A stretch of DNA of 44,972 bases, from positions 1 to 44,972 of IMG/VR virus record IMGVR_UViG_3300035099_000176; one strand, given 5' to 3'. A model generated the notes under the pieces. It saw only the letters and a list, made by a program, of their open reading frames with translations. It did not search any database and was not told where the DNA came from. Both the position numbers and the translations under genes were made by a program. The number at the start of each line of letters is the position of its first letter. The first letter of the stretch is position 1. This document shows positions 31,583-40,580 of the stretch, piece by piece. This DNA comes from a virus.

Positions 31583-31761
31583 GACAACTTAGACCTCCTC
31601 GACCTCCGAATCCAGCCAGTTTTACCTGACTGAGTGAGAGCAAAGCCCTGTCCAGTCGGAGGAAAGCTAGGAGCACCAAACCCTCCTCCAGAATAAGTTC
31701 TAACTTGCCTTCCCTTCTTGTGCTTTCCCGGCAATCCCTGAGATGCATTCTTAGTAGCCAT
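31579..31761 (-). CDS. Small basic Gly-rich protein
   Basis: 60 aa from ATG 31761 (GAGGT upstream). Rich in Lys, Arg, Gly and Ser (KHKKGRQVRTY, GGGFGAPSFPPTGQG, RRSRRSKLS). Probably a small structural or nucleic-acid-binding protein. No known family. Confidence 0.55.
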   Translation of the reverse strand: MATKNASQGLPGKHKKGRQVRTYSGGGFGAPSFPPTGQGFALTQSGKTGWIRRSRRSKLS

Positions 31762-31762
31762 T

Positions 31763-32038
31763 TTAGACCTCAATGTAGACTTTGCCTACTTTGATAGTGT
31801 CAACCACAAGCCCATTCCATCCAGTTTTAGCCGGCAGCGTCTGAGCGTCAACGAAATCAGCACCATTCGCAGTTGATGACCAGACGATTCTACCGCTAGA
31901 ATCCTTCAGTATGACCTGATCTCCGGAAGCCGATGCATGTCCGGCGTCCCATCTAACCGCTCTTGGATTTACCCAGCCGCTCCATACTGTTCCGGTTGAT
32001 TCAAGAACCCACGGATTTCCAGTAATGTCATTAGCCAT
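31763..32038 (-). CDS. Small beta-rich virion-region protein
   Basis: 91 aa, with GTAGGAGGG before ATG. Beta-strand pattern with regular Trp (VWSGWVNPRAVRWDAG, IVWSSTANGADF, LVVDTIKVGKVYIEV), resembling small capsid- or tail-decoration proteins. It follows the glycan cassette and precedes the lysis genes. Confidence 0.65.
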   Translation of the reverse strand: MANDITGNPWVLESTGTVWSGWVNPRAVRWDAGHASASGDQVILKDSSGRIVWSSTANGADFVDAQTLPAKTGWNGLVVDTIKVGKVYIEV

Positions 32039-32047
32039 AGCACCCTC

Positions 32048-32917
32048 CTACAACTTAAGCCACTGCTTGAATCTATTCATAACCTCCTCTGGACTCCTCC
32101 AAAGTGACGCCATATACGTTCCGGAAGATAGCATCTCCGGAGGTGCCCAGGAAGTAGAGAGCTCAACCTGATGATCTGGCCACAACATAAAGGTCTTGAG
32201 ACCAAGAACTGTTCTGATAATTCCCAAGCCACTTGAAAATCCAACGTAGCCTTTGAGCTTTCTATGAATCTCGACTGCAGCGCCTATAAATGTCTTTCCG
32301 ACAGCATTAATGCAGTTGGAGCCGAATGACTCATACAAGGCGAAAGTCAGATCATCCCAAAAGCCTCCCATCAGTATAAACCTAGCTTCAGGCTCAACCG
32401 ATTGCCAAAGCTTGATGAAATCAGACCATTCCTTAAAGCCCCAAGTACTCCACGCCTCGGAGCCCCTATATGATGCAGCAGAGATTCCGTAGACATTATA
32501 GATCTTATGCCAGCCCATCAGAATAGCCAGGGCAGATTCGTAATCTTCCTTAGATGTAGGAATGTGATAGTGAAAGTCCGTTGGAATATCAGGAAGCCAC
32601 TCCTCAAGGCGCTTCCCTTGCTCAAGATGAAGATTTGGTGAAATTAGAATTCTACCAAATCCACACTCACTTATATTTTTCCAAGTTGACAAGTCGTGGC
32701 ATGTGCTAAAGGCGAGAATGTCGCCATACGCGAAATCTCCATACTCGACACTCTCTATCCAAGGAAACAATTTAAGAAATGGAATCGTTCTATAGGGCCA
32801 GCCATCAGCAACCTGAATGTGAAAAGTATAATCATCTTTAACATTAACAATTTTGCTTAGAACCCACGAGACATCCCCAATCCCGGATGGCAGGCAAAGA
32901 GTAAGCTCCTTTTTCAT
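32048..32917 (-). CDS. GT9-like (heptosyltransferase-fold) glycosyltransferase
   Basis: 289 aa from ATG 32917 (AAAGGAG upstream). N-terminal CLPSGIGDVSWVLSKI matches the G-x-GD start of GT9/GT-B enzymes; the C-terminal half has LKGYVGFSSGLGIIRTVLGL and FMLWPDHQVEL, the nucleotide-sugar site layout. GT9 enzymes add sugars to surface glycans. It is the last of four co-directional glycan genes. Acceptor could be a virion protein or a host glycan. Confidence 0.7.
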   Translation of the reverse strand: MKKELTLCLPSGIGDVSWVLSKIVNVKDDYTFHIQVADGWPYRTIPFLKLFPWIESVEYGDFAYGDILAFSTCHDLSTWKNISECGFGRILISPNLHLEQGKRLEEWLPDIPTDFHYHIPTSKEDYESALAILMGWHKIYNVYGISAASYRGSEAWSTWGFKEWSDFIKLWQSVEPEARFILMGGFWDDLTFALYESFGSNCINAVGKTFIGAAVEIHRKLKGYVGFSSGLGIIRTVLGLKTFMLWPDHQVELSTSWAPPEMLSSGTYMASLWRSPEEVMNRFKQWLKL

Positions 32918-32933
32918 TTCCGACTCCTTTGAG

Positions 32934-33911
32934 CTAGACAACCCTCGAACCTCCAAGTGACTCGAAAATGTGACCAATCTTAGTCGCCCACACCTTCATC
33001 ATCTCGGCTTGCAGTTTCCCACTTTCCTCAGGAGTCATTCCTGTTGCATCTTTGAACTCTCCAACAAAATCAACTGTTTCCCCGTGATGCCAAGATTGAG
33101 CGCCCAGATGCATATAACCTCGACCAGGAAATGCAGCACTTACCCAATTTCTAGATAGCCAAATTTGATGATTGAAGACATCATCCTCGGCCCAGTACAA
33201 AGGAGTAAAACCACCGAGATCTTGATAGGCGCTTTGCGAGATCATCATGCAAGCGCCAAATGGATTCTTGTATAGGGCAGGACATCTATTATACGCCGGA
33301 TTAGGTGGAACTGACTCGAACATCCAAGGTTTATCCAGGCACTCCTGCCAGGAAGTAAAGCCCCACTGAGAATGCTCACGATAAGTTTCCCACCCAGGAA
33401 AACCTAAGCAAGCTAGAGGCACGCCAAAACCTCGAAGAGTATAAAACCATCTCAGCGCACTGCTAACCGCCTCAGGAAAGAGCCAGACGTCATCGTTAAG
33501 GAAAAGCACAATATCCCACTTCGCAATTTTCATTGTATGAATGGCGTTCTTAGCTCTTCCACACCAAGGAGTGCAATGATGAAACTCCGCTGAGTGATGC
33601 TCGCAAACTTTCTTGTCTTGCTCTATGTCGAACTCACTGATCGAGTCAGATGATACTACGACAGGATAATTAGAGGGAATTGATGACAGGAGAACCGACA
33701 ATCTTCCATTAGAAGAGCCGCGATGAGTCATAATTGTTATGCCAAAATCGAGATTCTTAAGCACCTGAGGTAACTCATCTGGTGCCCTTCTCTTTGAAAG
33801 GTCGTTTCTACAACCTACTCCCCCTTTCAACTCCATCACAGGTTGCCTAACTTTCACGTGCTTAGGAGCGTCTGGCATTTCCCAAGGGTAGATCATCTCT
33901 TGAAGCCCCAT
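32934..33911 (-). CDS. GT2-like glycosyltransferase
   Basis: 325 aa. GITIMTHRGSSNGRLSVLLSS starts a GT-A fold near residue 56 (read in two parts); VLFLNDDVWLFPEA (about 133-146) holds the DxD-type metal site; PFGACMMISQ and GGFTPLYWAEDDVFNH (about 240-255) match the GT2 acceptor and base region. Starts in the last codons of the methyltransferase gene. Likely transfers a sugar made or modified by its neighbours. Confidence 0.8.
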   Translation of the reverse strand: MGLQEMIYPWEMPDAPKHVKVRQPVMELKGGVGCRNDLSKRRAPDELPQVLKNLDFGITIMTHRGSSNGRLSVLLSSIPSNYPVVVSSDSISEFDIEQDKKVCEHHSAEFHHCTPWCGRAKNAIHTMKIAKWDIVLFLNDDVWLFPEAVSSALRWFYTLRGFGVPLACLGFPGWETYREHSQWGFTSWQECLDKPWMFESVPPNPAYNRCPALYKNPFGACMMISQSAYQDLGGFTPLYWAEDDVFNHQIWLSRNWVSAAFPGRGYMHLGAQSWHHGETVDFVGEFKDATGMTPEESGKLQAEMMKVWATKIGHIFESLGGSRVV

Positions 33912-34501
33912 AGACTGACACCGAAGAAGTATCCAAAATGATGAGGAGCCGTTGATAAACCATCAGTATACTCTGGCATCTCCCTAAGCAATCTCCAGGC
34001 TGGCTCAATTTCAGCTGCCAAAAACGCGCCAGATCTCACCGATTTTCTATCCCAATCATCTAATACGAGAACAGCCTCATCGGCTAGGGAACATCTAATG
34101 CCAAGCATAAAACCTTTGGTCTCTTCACTATCATGAGATCCGTCATAAAACACAACTCCAATGGGAAGTGGGATCTCCTTTGATGTGAGATCCCTCCAAC
34201 TGCGATGGTAGTAATTTACGCATGTACCAAAATCCAAGGGCTTGCAGTTGTACTTATCCTCAACATCGCATCCAATCAAGCGCTTAGAGTCATTTCCAAT
34301 CGAAGCTGATTCCAGTGTTCTTCCAGCTAGCACACCAACCTCAAAGTAGCACTCAGTTACAGGCATCACCATAACTAGCTTATTCAGAAGATGCTCCACT
34401 CTAGTCGAAGAGAAGCCCATGCGCTTAGACAGCGCTGGAAGATAAAGTCTCGTGTCTGCCCTCAGATCTTCTACGACTAAGTTCGCACTCGACCATTTCA
34501 T
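33893..34501 (-). CDS. Class I SAM methyltransferase (Methyltransf_24-like)
   Basis: 202 aa, with GGAGGG before ATG. CYFEVGVLAGRTLESA (about 52-67) is motif I; KRLIGCDVED gives motif II; GVVFYDGSHDSEETKGF and VLVLDDWD (about 118-158) match the metal-dependent Methyltransf_24 pattern often found with glycosyltransferases. It probably O-methylates a sugar. It overlaps the epimerase gene by 77 bases. Confidence 0.75.
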   Translation of the reverse strand: MKWSSANLVVEDLRADTRLYLPALSKRMGFSSTRVEHLLNKLVMVMPVTECYFEVGVLAGRTLESASIGNDSKRLIGCDVEDKYNCKPLDFGTCVNYYHRSWRDLTSKEIPLPIGVVFYDGSHDSEETKGFMLGIRCSLADEAVLVLDDWDRKSVRSGAFLAAEIEPAWRLLREMPEYTDGLSTAPHHFGYFFGVSLWGFKR

Positions 34502-35492
34502 CTATGACCCTCCAGACAGACTTTTGTTTCTTCCACGTTGGATAGTCACGCTCAAACTTCGCAGTATCGGTAATCCACCACTTGTGATCTCCGAGCCTAG
34601 GAGGCTCATTCACTGCGCTAAATCTGAGCCCCTTGGATCTTAGGTAGTTCATAGTCTCCAAGATGCTTACAGAGTTATCGGGGCCGCCTCCCATATTATA
34701 CACATCTCCGATGGGATTGTCAATATACAAAAGAATCGCGCTAGCAAGATCATCCGCACTTATATTATCTCTTACTTGCAATCCCCCATGACCGTATATG
34801 CGATAAGTTCCGCCAGACACAGCAACCTTAACAAGATAACCGAGAAAGCCGTGAAGTTCGACAGCGCTTCCTCCAGCTCCAGTTATGCAGCCGCATCGAA
34901 AGCAGACCGACTTGAGACCGAAGCATCTTCTATATTCCTGAACCATCAAATCAGCCGCGAGCTTAGACACGCCAAAAGGTGTGTGCAAGCTTGCGTCAAT
35001 GTTGAACTTTTCGTTAACTCCAAATACTGAACTCACACCTTCGACCTCGACAGATGGAGTAAATCTTAATCCGTTGCTGAAGAATTTCAGGCTATTAATA
35101 CGATCTCCGTAAACCTTATTAGTGCTTATGAACACGAAAACCGGATTGTGCTTGCTCTTTCTAGCAGACTCCAAAAGCACAACCGTTCCCATGTAATTAA
35201 CACTGCTATCTTCAATAACATGATCTCTAGAGAAGTCATGAGAGGGTTGACTAGCACAGTGAACTATGGCGTCAAAATGATCCACATTCTCGACAAGCCT
35301 GAAATCCGATCTTACAATCTTTACTCCCCGCGATTTCAGCTCGTCAAGCCTCCAGTCGACACTACCAGAAGATCCAAACCATCTTCCCCTAGCATCAGAG
35401 TCAAACCCGACAACAGAATGACCATGAGATGACGCAAGTAATGATACCGCTGATCCAACGAGACCACCAGCACCTGTCACTAGAATTTTCAT
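34425..35492 (-). CDS. NAD-dependent sugar epimerase, CDP-paratose 2-epimerase-like
   Basis: 355 aa, with AGGAG before ATG. TGAGGLVGS (6-14) binds NAD; FISTNKVYGD (121-130), TPFGVSKLAADL (171-182) and GHGGLQVRDN with ISADD are close to CDP-tyvelose/paratose epimerases. The catalytic Tyr of Y-x3-K is replaced by Phe (F173, with K177 kept). It may act on a different step, use another base, or be inactive. First gene of the four-gene glycan cassette after the capsid terminator. Confidence 0.8.
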   Translation of the reverse strand: MKILVTGAGGLVGSAVSLLASSHGHSVVGFDSDARGRWFGSSGSVDWRLDELKSRGVKIVRSDFRLVENVDHFDAIVHCASQPSHDFSRDHVIEDSSVNYMGTVVLLESARKSKHNPVFVFISTNKVYGDRINSLKFFSNGLRFTPSVEVEGVSSVFGVNEKFNIDASLHTPFGVSKLAADLMVQEYRRCFGLKSVCFRCGCITGAGGSAVELHGFLGYLVKVAVSGGTYRIYGHGGLQVRDNISADDLASAILLYIDNPIGDVYNMGGGPDNSVSILETMNYLRSKGLRFSAVNEPPRLGDHKWWITDTAKFERDYPTWKKQKSVWRVIDEMVECELSRRRSEGRHETLSSSAV

Positions 35493-35505
35493 CAGTCGCT
35501 CCTAG

Positions 35506-35532
35506 AAAAGGCGAGCTTCATTTTTGAAGCTC
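35506..35532 (-). terminator. Terminator or attenuator after the capsid genes
   Basis: Reading leftward: GAGCTTCA, AAAA loop, TGAAGCTC (8 perfect pairs, 35513-35532), then GCCTTTTCT. It lies between the capsid-associated 72-aa gene and the glycan cassette. It may reduce glycan-gene expression relative to capsid. Confidence 0.7.
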
Positions 35533-35544
35533 TCCTAATCAGGA

Positions 35545-35763
35545 TTACTGACCGCCAACCTTAGTTCCGCCAGTGTTCCAATTGAAGCCCGCTGCCTCAG
35601 CAGTGGCAGCATCAGTGATCCGAAGCTCGCCAGAGGTATTCACCCAAAGGTAGTAGCTATACCCACCGGAATCCTGGAAAATGATTCCGCTTGGAATGGA
35701 GCCATTACCTTTGTCGTACTTCGTGAAGCCCTCGATTGGAACTGCGCTAAGCGACTGAGTCAT
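35545..35763 (-). CDS. Small capsid-associated protein
   Basis: 72 aa, with GGAGGG before ATG. Beta-rich with Tyr/Trp (GIIFQDSGGYSYYLWVNTSG) and a Gly-rich end. It lies 11 bases after the major capsid gene and before a terminator, so it is probably made in high amounts. It may be a capsid decoration or head-fibre protein. Confidence 0.6.
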   Translation of the reverse strand: MTQSLSAVPIEGFTKYDKGNGSIPSGIIFQDSGGYSYYLWVNTSGELRITDAATAEAAGFNWNTGGTKVGGQ

Positions 35764-35774
35764 TTCGCTCCCTC

Positions 35775-36698
35775 CTATGGCTGGGAGCCATCGCTTCCAT
35801 ACCAGTAGCCGAACCCTGAGGAAGCCCTAAAGAACACCTTGAACTTAGCATCCCCAGTGTCGAAATCATCACCAGAGTCGAAGATCGGCTTCTGCCTCCA
35901 GAAGAAGTTCCTATCATGGCCCACACCATCTTGCAGCCCACCCTTAGATGTCAGCACCCACATCGTAGAGCTGCCAAGGTAGTGATCTACCATGTAAGAC
36001 AGGTCCTCTTCAACCAAGGCGTTGATTTCATTGTTGGCAGTGTAGGGCTTGAATCCAGATCCGAGAACCTCCCTTGCTGACCACTTTGTGTCAGGTGGGA
36101 TGACGAACATGGACGGCTTCAGCAAGATCGGAAGCCCAAGCTCATCATTCATCTTCTCGAACCTCATGCAGGCATCCCTAACTGCCGTGAGGCCGAATGC
36201 GATGTCAGTAGACGGCCTGTTACCCTGAGTCGCTCCACCAAGCATCGTGTGAGCAGTGTGGAAGAGTCTTAAGCCGTCGAAGCCTTGATACCTCGATGCT
36301 GGACTCGAATCGAACCCGTGATTGATAACCAGATGAGCCAGAATCTCAATCGCATTGTGAGTAGCACGAGCGAGAGCGAGGCTCATCCGCTCCATCACGC
36401 GGTAGAGGTCGTCCTGGTACATCTCAAACGTCACCCTGAACCCAAGGCCAAACGAGAGGTGAGTGTACCGCTTCGTCTCACCTTGAATCGGGTCAACGTA
36501 CTGAGTTGCAGTGCCCTCAGGCTTCTCCACAACCCCGGAGATGCCAGCCACACGCAGATCATCTTCATAAGCCCTGGTAGAATCCAGAACGTTGAAGATC
36601 TCAGTGTACTCCGTTGGAAGCTTCTGAAACCCCTCGAACCAGACCTTGCGAAGGCCAGGAGCGAGAAGATACGAAAAGTTTCCAGTTCTTGCAGCCAC
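35775..36698 (-). CDS. Major capsid protein, HK97 fold
   Basis: 307 aa, GTG start after GAGGAGGTGAT. N-arm (1-60), then GFRVTFEMYQDDLYRVMERMSLALARATHNAIE (about 90-122, read in parts), the spine-helix region; KPSMFVIPPDTKWSAREVLGS (about 193-213) and the C-terminal FKVFFRASSGFGYW fit HK97-type capsids as in Mu gpT-like families. Order terminase-portal-scaffold-capsid supports the call. No maturation protease gene is recognised. Confidence 0.8.
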   Translation of the reverse strand: MAARTGNFSYLLAPGLRKVWFEGFQKLPTEYTEIFNVLDSTRAYEDDLRVAGISGVVEKPEGTATQYVDPIQGETKRYTHLSFGLGFRVTFEMYQDDLYRVMERMSLALARATHNAIEILAHLVINHGFDSSPASRYQGFDGLRLFHTAHTMLGGATQGNRPSTDIAFGLTAVRDACMRFEKMNDELGLPILLKPSMFVIPPDTKWSAREVLGSGFKPYTANNEINALVEEDLSYMVDHYLGSSTMWVLTSKGGLQDGVGHDRNFFWRQKPIFDSGDDFDTGDAKFKVFFRASSGFGYWYGSDGSQP

Positions 36699-36723
36699 CT
36701 AAATCACCTCCTCTCGACAAGGA

Positions 36724-37221
36724 TTAGCTAGTCGTGAGCAGCTGATAATACTTCTGGATAACGCGGAACAGCACGCGACCCGCAGTATCACCAACTGCAT
36801 CAACCAGCTCCTGAACAATCACCCTGATATTCGACCCGACAGCATCCTTGGAAACGTACACCTTGGAGTTGGTAGTATCTCTATACAATCCGTAGCCCCT
36901 ACCAACATCTGCCTGAGCCAGGACAGCATCGGATCCAGCAACTCCATTGTAAACATTTCCGCAGAAGATCGTGTCCGGATCAGCGAGATAGACCGCGATG
37001 TTGTGAGTGCCTGCGGAATCGTCATTGTGAGCATCCTCAGCGAAAAAGCCAAAGATATTTGACGGATTGTCGCTGCACTCGGCAACATAGCCAGAGCTCA
37101 AGACAGCAAGCTCCCCGGCCTTAGCAGTAACGTTAGCGCCCTCAGGGAGAACCAGTGTCTTCGGGCTATTTCCGCTGATTGTCTCTCTCGGCTTCACCTG
37201 AACCTTGGAGATGGTCGCCAC
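36724..37221 (-). CDS. Probable capsid decoration protein
   Basis: 165 aa, GTG start after GGGAGGTGA. Beta-strand-rich, no membrane segment; N-terminal strands with KTLVLPEGANVTAKAGE, then IAVYLADPDTIF and a C-terminal strand RVLFRVIQKYYQ. Directly upstream of the major capsid gene, where decoration or head-stabilisation proteins usually lie. Confidence 0.65.
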   Translation of the reverse strand: MATISKVQVKPRETISGNSPKTLVLPEGANVTAKAGELAVLSSGYVAECSDNPSNIFGFFAEDAHNDDSAGTHNIAVYLADPDTIFCGNVYNGVAGSDAVLAQADVGRGYGLYRDTTNSKVYVSKDAVGSNIRVIVQELVDAVGDTAGRVLFRVIQKYYQLLTTS

Positions 37222-37237
37222 CTTACTTCACCTCCCC

Positions 37238-37783
37238 TCAAGAAGTCTTGTCAATCCTAACTCCTACCCTTGGTTGCCGCTCAACTTCCTTAGTCTCAGG
37301 ATTTACCCCAGCTTTCATTGCGAATGTCCGCCGACTTCCAGATTCGTAGGATGCCCTCTCCTTAGCATCCTCAATTTCGCCAGGACCTTCCTCAAAAGTT
37401 TTTACCCCTGTCCTTCTACCCTCCTCGTGAAACTGATCCTTCACCCTCAAAATAGCTCGATCTTGAGCTTCAGCAGCATCTCTCACATACCTCTCGTATA
37501 GCTGATCAGGAATCTCCATGAGAATGGTGTCACCAAGCTCGAAGTGACCATCAGCAGTTTTCTCAGCAGCGCCCGGGATCAAATCAGGATTTTCAGAGGC
37601 GAGAACAACGCTATACCCATCGAGCTTCGCCTGAAGAATATCCTGACGATTGTTGGGCATGAAAGAGTACTTTCTCCCTTTCTTTCCTCCAACAACCTCA
37701 GTCAGATCAATCCGCTGACGCTTGGCTTTCTTCTCAGCAGAGTCCAGCAGCTCACTAGCTTTCTTGAATCCCTCTTCACTCAT
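37238..37783 (-). CDS. Head-region structural protein
   Basis: 181 aa from ATG 37783 (GGAGG upstream); a GTG at 37798 is in frame. Charged and helical at the start, then a GKKGRKYSFMPNNRQDILQAKLDGY segment (read in parts, about 33-57), then a Glu-rich helix. Lies between scaffold and decoration genes. Possibly a minor head or assembly protein; no family named. Confidence 0.65.
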   Translation of the reverse strand: MSEEGFKKASELLDSAEKKAKRQRIDLTEVVGGKKGRKYSFMPNNRQDILQAKLDGYSVVLASENPDLIPGAAEKTADGHFELGDTILMEIPDQLYERYVRDAAEAQDRAILRVKDQFHEEGRRTGVKTFEEGPGEIEDAKERASYESGSRRTFAMKAGVNPETKEVERQPRVGVRIDKTS

Positions 37784-38529
37784 TTTTTGTTCCTCCACTC
37801 AAGATACTCAGCCTCGTCCTTGAAAACACCTCTCTGAATCTGAAGCGCAACAACCCTCGCTTCGTCGGGATCAGTTATGGCCGGCTTTCTCTCCTCCTTA
37901 GAGCCTTCAGAACCAGAAGCAGAGCCGCCCTCAGTCCCAACTCCAGCGGCTCTCATCTCTTGCGACTCCTTGAGAATTTTAGGGAGATTCCTCCCGACAA
38001 CGTATTGCAACGCGGTCAGAACTGATCCATCCTGAGCCTTCAGATTCGGATGAACAGTTTTCAGAAACTCATCCACATCCTTGGAGTGCTTTCTCATAAG
38101 CGGTCCCCAGTCAGGATGCTGGAGAAGTTCCATCTTCTGAACCGCGACTTTCCCTTCAATCAACTGATTCCCAAGAGGAGCAACACGCTCTTCATACTGC
38201 TTGTCCAAGAGAGCTTGAGCAGCCTTGACTACGGCAGCCTTAGGATTAGACAAGAACTCCTCATCAGGAATTTCATCTAGCGGGCTCTTCTTTGGCGCTT
38301 CTCGCTCCTTGAGAAGACCATCGTACATGGTCTTAGCCTTCTGCCTATCTTGGTCGAGAGCTTGCATAAATGAGATAACATCATCCTCCGTGTTAAACCC
38401 AAGCTTAGCAAGTTTCTCAGGAAGTCCAGCTTGGGCTTCAGGAGCTTTTACCTCCTGCTTTCCATCGCTCACTCCAGTACCAACCTTCTCGTCTGGTTTC
38501 TCGTTCGGCTTCTTCGTTTCCAGAGCCAT
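37780..38529 (-). CDS. Scaffolding protein
   Basis: 249 aa, with GGAGG before ATG. Lys/Glu/Pro-rich N-terminus, long helices (about 50-210), no Cys, and a basic C-terminal hairpin (EAEYLEWRNKK), all typical of scaffold proteins, where the basic end binds the capsid. Located between portal and capsid genes. Confidence 0.8.
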   Translation of the reverse strand: MALETKKPNEKPDEKVGTGVSDGKQEVKAPEAQAGLPEKLAKLGFNTEDDVISFMQALDQDRQKAKTMYDGLLKEREAPKKSPLDEIPDEEFLSNPKAAVVKAAQALLDKQYEERVAPLGNQLIEGKVAVQKMELLQHPDWGPLMRKHSKDVDEFLKTVHPNLKAQDGSVLTALQYVVGRNLPKILKESQEMRAAGVGTEGGSASGSEGSKEERKPAITDPDEARVVALQIQRGVFKDEAEYLEWRNKK

Positions 38530-38746
38530 TTTCCACCTCCGCCTTTAGTTTTTCAATTACACTCAGACCCTCAAGCTCACCCCTAAGAAAATCCACATCA
38601 CGAAGCGTAATTCCTTTACGGTGATATTCCTCCTCCACCAGCCTCCTGTTGGCCTCCAGCCAGTTCAGGAGAAGGCGGCAAGCTGGCTCCCCGTGGAAGA
38701 ACTGCCTCAAGACCTCCCGCTCCTCCTCCGTTATTTCCGGCACCAT
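38438..38746 (-). CDS. Small helical protein nested between portal and scaffold
   Basis: 102 aa from ATG 38746 (GGGAGG upstream). Acidic, helical (ITEEEREVLRQFFHGEPACR, then LLLNWLEANRRLVEEEYH). Its first 131 bases overlap the portal 3' end and its last 92 overlap the scaffold 5' end, each in another frame, so about 72 percent of the gene codes twice. May be an assembly helper. Confidence 0.65.
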   Translation of the reverse strand: MVPEITEEEREVLRQFFHGEPACRLLLNWLEANRRLVEEEYHRKGITLRDVDFLRGELEGLSVIEKLKAEVENGSGNEEAERETRREGWYWSERWKAGGKSS

Positions 38747-40568
38747 GTAACTGTCCTCCCATCTGCCTCTCAATCTCTGAAAGCACAATCATGAAGTCCT
38801 CAACATTGTAAGTCTCGAATGACTTCAGAATCTTTTCAAGCAGCTCATTCAAAGCTCGAATTGATTTGTCAATCGCAACTTTAGCAACAGGAGGAAGTTG
38901 AGGACTCCCGTAAATAGCAGCGACATCAACGACTTTCTGATAGTAGCCCATCAGAAGATTGAATAGATTCATGGAGTTCTGCTTCTCAATCTCCCGATTG
39001 GCTGATGAGCTTGACTGGCTCACAGTAATAGCAATCTTATCGAAGATCCACTCCGGAGGAAAGTTGAAAGTTTCAATCAGATCTCCTGCGTCCTCGCCCA
39101 AGACCCCGACAATCTTCCTTATAGGAGCAAATTGCTGATAGGTCTGAACAGTCATCTGCCAGCCCTCGTTCATGCTCAAACGAAATGCACGAAGCCTAGC
39201 ATCAATTAATCTGTTGCCTTCTTGTATGAGAGACATCGTACCAGTCGCCGTGGCACGAGTGCCGACATCTGGAGACTCTAATCCGAGGTGATAGTCGGTG
39301 ACTCCAGATCGCCGCTCAGCATAGTCCCTCAATGCTGAAATAGTCGCGGTTACTCCAGACAGTTGCTCTCCGATTCTAAATTGCTCGACATCATTAATAT
39401 CATCGAGCATAAGCTTCTTCATCGGATAAATCTCTTCTGTCGCCTTCAATGAGCCCTTTCTAGCTTTTAGAACTATAGTATTAGCGGCAGTCGCATTGTC
39501 AATCATCTGGTTGAGAGAGGCAGTTATTCCATCCTGGATTCTCTCCAGCATAGAGCCTACACCCTGTGCGACAATAATTCCTGTTCTCTTATTGTAAAAG
39601 AACTGAACAAATGGCCTCTTCCCATGAGCGTAGAAAAGCCTAATAATGCGAAGGATAGATTCGCTCTCAGGATGAATTGTTACTATGTACTCCTTATACT
39701 CGCCAGGATTTTCAAAATCCGCCTTAACATAAACCTCGTAAAGCTCGAGATTTTCCTTAGGAGCAAACGAGAAGCCGATGATTCCGTAAAGATCGAGCAT
39801 CTCCTTAGGAATGTTTTGCTTGAAGTGGTTTTCAACATTTGCAATCGCATCTTTGCTATAACCGAAAAGCGGATTCTTAGAACGCTCAACCAGCTGATAC
39901 CACTCAAGCATGACACGCTGAGCTAGCCAGCGGCTTTTTTGGATGTCGTAAGTCCCATCAGGCCAAAGCATATCAAATACGGAAACCCAGACATGCTTCG
40001 GGCCATTGTGACTCACAATTTTTCGGAAATTAATCTTACCATCCTCGATGCGCTCTGGAATATACTGCTCCTCATACACATAGGGAATCTTAAGAAATGA
40101 CGTGCCATTAAGAACGCAATCGTGAATCAAATCCCTCATTGCGTTCTCAGTGTCAAGGTCATTTTCCTGTTTCGCTGCATGGTTGAGATAGCGCTCAAGG
40201 CGCTCGGCTATCTTCTGCCACTCAGGATCAGGCCTTATCACCTTAGCTTGGCAGAAATCCGGCCTTCCAATAAGGTCACTCTCAATTCTGGCTGAGAGTG
40301 CGTCGGTAACAATTCCGATGAGAGGCGCTACCACATTAGAACAGCCCTTCCAAGGGAATATTTTCTCCTCGACCTCAGGAACGGCCTCGTACTGCTTTCT
40401 CCACTTTATAAGCTTATCATCATAAGAAGTTCGCTGCCTCCGAGCCTCGGCAATTTCAAGGGAAAGCCATCTAGCAAAAGCTTTCTCCTTCTCCTTGCTC
40501 AGCCGAATCGGAGTCGCTACTCGTGAGGCTTCTTCTCTCGGACCGTCAAGTTCAGTTCTCTGTGGCAT
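38616..40568 (-). CDS. Portal protein, P22-like
   Basis: 650 aa from ATG 40568; TTG 40577 would add three residues, and neither has a strong ribosome-binding site. Features are KEKAFARWLSLEIAEARRQR near the start, FPWKGCSNVVAPLI (about 72-85), the long central helix region MLERIQDGITASLNQMIDNA and TRATATGTMSLIQEGNRLID (about 440-460), and a Gly/Pro-rich tail with coiled coil before it. This fits the large P22-type portals that form the 12-fold DNA channel. The low-complexity C-terminus coincides with the overlapping 102-aa gene. Confidence 0.85.
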   Translation of the reverse strand: MPQRTELDGPREEASRVATPIRLSKEKEKAFARWLSLEIAEARRQRTSYDDKLIKWRKQYEAVPEVEEKIFPWKGCSNVVAPLIGIVTDALSARIESDLIGRPDFCQAKVIRPDPEWQKIAERLERYLNHAAKQENDLDTENAMRDLIHDCVLNGTSFLKIPYVYEEQYIPERIEDGKINFRKIVSHNGPKHVWVSVFDMLWPDGTYDIQKSRWLAQRVMLEWYQLVERSKNPLFGYSKDAIANVENHFKQNIPKEMLDLYGIIGFSFAPKENLELYEVYVKADFENPGEYKEYIVTIHPESESILRIIRLFYAHGKRPFVQFFYNKRTGIIVAQGVGSMLERIQDGITASLNQMIDNATAANTIVLKARKGSLKATEEIYPMKKLMLDDINDVEQFRIGEQLSGVTATISALRDYAERRSGVTDYHLGLESPDVGTRATATGTMSLIQEGNRLIDARLRAFRLSMNEGWQMTVQTYQQFAPIRKIVGVLGEDAGDLIETFNFPPEWIFDKIAITVSQSSSSANREIEKQNSMNLFNLLMGYYQKVVDVAAIYGSPQLPPVAKVAIDKSIRALNELLEKILKSFETYNVEDFMIVLSEIERQMGGQLHGAGNNGGGAGGLEAVLPRGASLPPSPELAGGQQEAGGGGISP

Positions 40569-40580
40569 CTCAGTCAACCG

